From Pelomyxa schiedti (lineage: Eukaryota; Evosea; Pelobiontida; Pelomyxidae): a stretch of DNA of 34,869 nucleotides. Made by a program: the position numbers and the translations under genes. The notes below the pieces were generated by a model that made no database searches, was not told the origin of the DNA, and saw only the letters and a list, made by a program, of their open reading frames with translations. Below, piece by piece: positions 32,555 through 34,869 of this stretch. Numbering within the stretch: the stretch's first letter is position 1; each line of letters opens with the position of its first letter. Where the stretch lies: the NCBI GenBank assembly GCA_020536535.1, contig JAHLWZ010000514.1, forward strand, positions 1,678 to 36,546, in the 5' to 3' direction.

Positions 32555-32812
32555 AACATTGGGTGCGAGCAAAACCGAAACAACCACAAAACAACCAAAC
32601 AGTCAGTGCAGCATCAGTGCAGCATCAGTCAGTGCAACATTGGGTGCTTACAAACCACTCGTTGCAAAGCCAAAACAACCACAAAACAACCAAACAGCTG
32701 CAACATTGGGTGCTTACAAACCACTCGCTGCAGTGCAACATTGGGTGCTTACAAACCACTCGTTGCAAAACCGAAACAACCACAAAACAACCAAACAAAT
32801 GCTGCAACATTT
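32555..32812 (+). repeat. Nested tandem repeat with TLGAYKPL unit
   Basis: The phrase CATTGGGTGCTTACAAACCA occurs three times, with a related fourth copy at the left, alternating with a block reading ACAACCACAAAACAACCAAA (three copies). Translated in one frame, units read TLGAYKPLVAKPKQPQNNQT; the last unit is displaced by a frame shift. It could be coding or a decayed minisatellite. Confidence 0.85.
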
Positions 32813-33139
32813 TCTCCTCAAGCAATTACTTTGACAGTGATGAACAACGAGCTGGAAAGATAGCAACTTGATATGGATCTGCTTTGCCTATTGTCTTGCC
32901 GGCTGGGGATAATAGCGGCGTCAATAGCTTACTCTACAACTTACAATACTCACTTTCGGTAACTAATAATCTCTTGTATGATCACCCCACTAAAGCATGA
33001 CAGGTAGTAGACAGCCGCAGCTCTCTCTTTCCTGATTTCCGGCACTTTGTGACCTCCTTCTGGTAGGTGCCTTCTTCTTCTTCTTCTTTTCTTTTTTTTT
33101 TTGACTTTTTCTCCAGGCTCAAGATATTATTATTATTTA

Positions 33140-33282
33140 GGTGTAGGTCGGCCGACCCGCTTGCTCAATCTATTATTACCAAGGTACATTCCCTTTTTTT
33201 TTATTGTCACCCCACTCAACAACAACAGGACCCTGGATATAGTAGAATCATCGACACCCTGAGAAGCCGGAACGAACTTTGA
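33140..33282 (+). CDS. 3' end of an unidentified plus-strand gene
   Basis: Exon text SADPLAQSIITK ends at 33182 with CCAAG|gtacat, a 44-base intron follows to the AG at about 33228, and the last exon reads DPGYSRIIDTLRSRNEL with TGA at 33280-33282. Phase 0 is kept. The upstream exons were not established (possibly the repeat-bearing ORFs at 32.1-32.8 kb). The intron and its flanks recur in inverted orientation at 34813-34869. Confidence 0.4.
33179..33237 (+). repeat. Intron-containing repeat, left copy
   Basis: CCAAGGTACATTCCC ... CACCCCACTCAAC, one base, ACAACAGGACCCTGGAT is repeated on the minus strand at 34869-34813 with only a small difference in the T-rich middle. It covers a whole predicted intron plus the flanking exon edges. 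Confidence 0.9.
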
Positions 33283-33427
33283 CACAAAGTGTTCGTTCTG
33301 TCACCACTACCCCCACACAAAACACTCCTTTGAGTGGAGTTTGAATCTCCCTTTTGCAAATTTGCAGACAGAGCCCACCCACCCCACTCAACTGGACACA
33401 ATAAGAAGAAGAAACACAACTTTTTTT

Positions 33428-33871
33428 TTAAAACACTTTCCTGGTGCCCACCACTTGTTGGGAGTAGGTTTTGTTGAGTAAGTCCAGTGTAACATGGAAG
33501 TAGCGGGTCGCCTTCTTCATAGACTCGAGTATTTGTTCGTGGGTGTGGAGTAGGTTGGTCAAGGCACCGTCGGTTTGACTCAAGATAGGGAGCTGCAAGG
33601 TTACCCTGGTCAAGTCCTTTGTAATAGCTTCCATGAGCTTCGTCCCTGCAAACAAAGACCCTGACCGCTCGTGCACCACTCTAATCCGTTCGGTCAACCT
33701 CTCCTGTGAAACGGTGAGTAGTATCCATGAGGAGGAGGAGGAAAACGCACATACCAGGGATGAGGCGACGGCAATTGGGGACAATGGTGAGGAGGCTGCT
33801 GTACTAGTAGTGCATGTAGCTGTCGCCGTTGTTCTACCGGGTAAAGCAAGTTCATAGATAAAAGCAAGCAT
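33428..33871 (-). CDS. Small helical protein of unknown family
   Basis: Two exons, 33871-33755 and 33703-33428, with a 51-nt phase-0 intron; about 130 aa starting MLAFIYELALPGRTTATAT. Exon 2 is strongly helical and charged: ERLTERIRVVHERSGSLF, KLMEAITKDLTRVTLQ, LLHTHEQILESMKKATRYFH and LDLLNKTYSQQ. Length and helical pattern resemble small coiled-coil subunits such as those of BLOC-1/BORC or Mediator, but no signature fixes this. An additional upstream exon is possible. Confidence 0.5.
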   Translation of the reverse strand: MLAFIYELALPGRTTATATCTTSTAASSPLSPIAVASSLVCAFSSSSSWILLTVSQERLTERIRVVHERSGSLFAGTKLMEAITKDLTRVTLQLPILSQTDGALTNLLHTHEQILESMKKATRYFHVTLDLLNKTYSQQVVGTRKVF

Positions 33872-34011
33872 GCGAGATTCATTGGGCCAATTGGAGGTTG
33901 TGACAGTCGCCAGTGGAGGGGGTATGTGCGGAGTGGGCGCCCCGCCCAGAGACAAGGAGAACAAACATGGGGAATATGGCGTGGATCATCCTCAGGAGGC
34001 GTTGTTGTGCA

Positions 34012-34312
34012 TCAATCCGGCGTCAAGAACTTCCGGTGTGACAAGAAGGGCTCATCGTCATCCTCAATGGCGGCTGTGATTTCCTCTTGTGATGACAGCT
34101 TCCTGTTGTGATACAGCATGTGAGCAGAAACAAGGTGGTAAGAACCGTCACTGTTAGTCCTGCTGAAATACTAAAAACTAAAAACTAAAAAAACACAAGA
34201 AAAAAAAGAAAAGAACCTGCTTGCTGGCTGAGATGGATGCCACAACCGGAGTTTTCACGGCACCTGTTACTGGGGTATCAACTATAGCTGGTTTAGTTTT
34301 GCTCTCTTTCAT
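34012..34312 (-). CDS. Possible 60-residue acidic-tailed small protein
   Basis: Exon 1 (34312-34217) reads MKESKTKPAIVDTPVTGAVK then VASISASKQ and ends at a GT donor in phase 0. Joined to an acceptor near 34111, it continues LSSQEEITAAIEDDDEPFLS and HRKFLTPD before TGA (34014-34012). The intron would be about 105 bases. An alternative acceptor four bases earlier gives a different, shorter tail. Too short for the family to be recognised. Coding status rests on phase and on the non-random composition. Confidence 0.4.
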
Positions 34313-34534
34313 CGTCAGATGGAACAACAATCAGTGTAAGGGTGTGTTCTGGTATACACTGTGATTCCAAATCACACCCAGAGTGGGTTCCAAGCTGTTC
34401 CCAAAGGGTGGTCTCAAAATGGGAAAAAACACTACCAAAGTGGAGGTAAAATCACAATGGGCTCGATGTGGGAGCTCCCAATGTGGACACACAGTGGTCC
34501 CCAGGTGGTACCTGTTCCAGCCCCTCTGCCCCAT

Positions 34535-34812
34535 CTACTTTCTGAAAGCAAATATTTTTTTTTCTTTTGCCTGAAGTGGAAAACAAACTTCAGGCCAGGA
34601 ATGGAAGCGTGGAGTGCAGGAGCCCAGTGGTGGGGGGTGTGTAGGAGTGAGAGAGCGAGAGAGAGCGAGAGAGAGCGAGAGAGAGCGAGAGAGAGCGAGA
34701 GAGAGCGAGAGAGAGCGAGAGAGAGTGAGAGCAAGGGCTGTTAGTGCTGAGGTGAAGTGGGTGGAGGCGGAAGTAAAGCCTGACATTGCACTCTGTTCAT
34801 CAGCCCTTCTGG
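34535..34812 (-). other. Possible exon of a minus-strand gene entering from the right edge
   Basis: Following the intron-like repeat at 34869-34813, the minus strand stays open with TLDARRADEQSAMSGFTSAS and then a Leu/Ser repeat imposed by the GA-rich satellite. It may be a terminal exon; nothing else supports it. Confidence 0.25.
34647..34731. repeat. (GAGAGCGAGA)n satellite
   Basis: About eight near-perfect 10-base units of purine-rich sequence, the last with a C-to-T change. Confidence 0.95.
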
Positions 34813-34869
34813 CATCCAGGGTCCTGTTGTCGTTGAGTGGGGTGATGTTAAAAAGGGAATGTACCTTGG
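34813..34869 (-). repeat. Intron-containing repeat, right inverted copy
   Basis: Reverse complement of the repeat at 33179-33237. It runs to the last base of the window, so its full extent is unknown. Confidence 0.9.

Noticed and set aside
33268-33300. GAACGAAC ... GTTCGTTC stem at the end of the small plus-strand gene
   Set aside because: Eight paired bases with bulges over the stop codon; too weak to call a terminator-like element in a eukaryote.
1-34869. CRISPR arrays, bacterial operons, insertion sequences, rRNA genes or viral genes
   Set aside because: No direct-repeat/spacer array, ribosome-binding-site-led operon, transposase, reverse transcriptase, capsid or rRNA signature was seen; the content is eukaryotic nuclear.

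Overview
This window is nuclear DNA from a eukaryote, most likely a free-living unicellular protist. Nearly every recognisable gene is broken by short GT-AG introns (mostly about 30-150 nt), genes lie on both strands a few hundred bases apart, and the proteins are eukaryotic housekeeping families with long low-complexity extensions rich in Pro, Ser, Thr, Gln or Asn. The standard genetic code fits. The lineage cannot be fixed by eye; an amoebozoan or similar protist is a guess.

Layout, left to right: a 5'-truncated coiled-coil gene (+) with an exactly duplicated exon segment; a small two-helix membrane protein (-); a degenerate DEAD-box helicase (-) divergent from an ESCRT-III IST1 homologue (+) with a very long FP-repeat tail; a TM9SF/nonaspanin (-); an unidentified gene (-); a hairpin-like inverted repeat; a MYND-finger gene (+); a TRF4-type non-canonical poly(A) polymerase (-) divergent from COP9 signalosome subunit 1 (+); the splicing factor CWC25 (-), convergent with CSN1; an unidentified single-exon gene (-) divergent from COMMD2 (+) across a CCAAT palindrome; a membrane-anchored purple-acid-phosphatase-like protein (+); eIF4E (+); and then poorly recognisable small genes and simple repeats up to 34.87 kb, where a conserved intron-containing repeat is found in inverted orientation.

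The genes do not form one pathway. They touch membrane remodelling (IST1, TM9SF, COMMD2), RNA metabolism (TRF4, CWC25, degenerate helicase, eIF4E) and ubiquitin control (CSN1, COMMD2). The most interesting observations are: (1) five P(T/S)AP late-domain motifs in the IST1 tail plus a C-terminal MIM split by an intron, suggesting a direct ESCRT-I to ESCRT-III to MIT-protein bridge; (2) two PAM2-like motifs in the N-terminal extension of eIF4E, suggesting direct binding to poly(A)-binding protein; (3) two probable pseudoenzymes, a DEAD-box protein that has lost most catalytic motifs and a phosphatase-like protein that has lost its metal ligands; (4) very short introns, one built from a tandem 10-mer. 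Exon joins were made by eye from splice consensus, reading phase and family similarity. They are strong for IST1, CSN1, CWC25, eIF4E, COMMD2 and the TM9SF and TRF4 cores, and weaker elsewhere.
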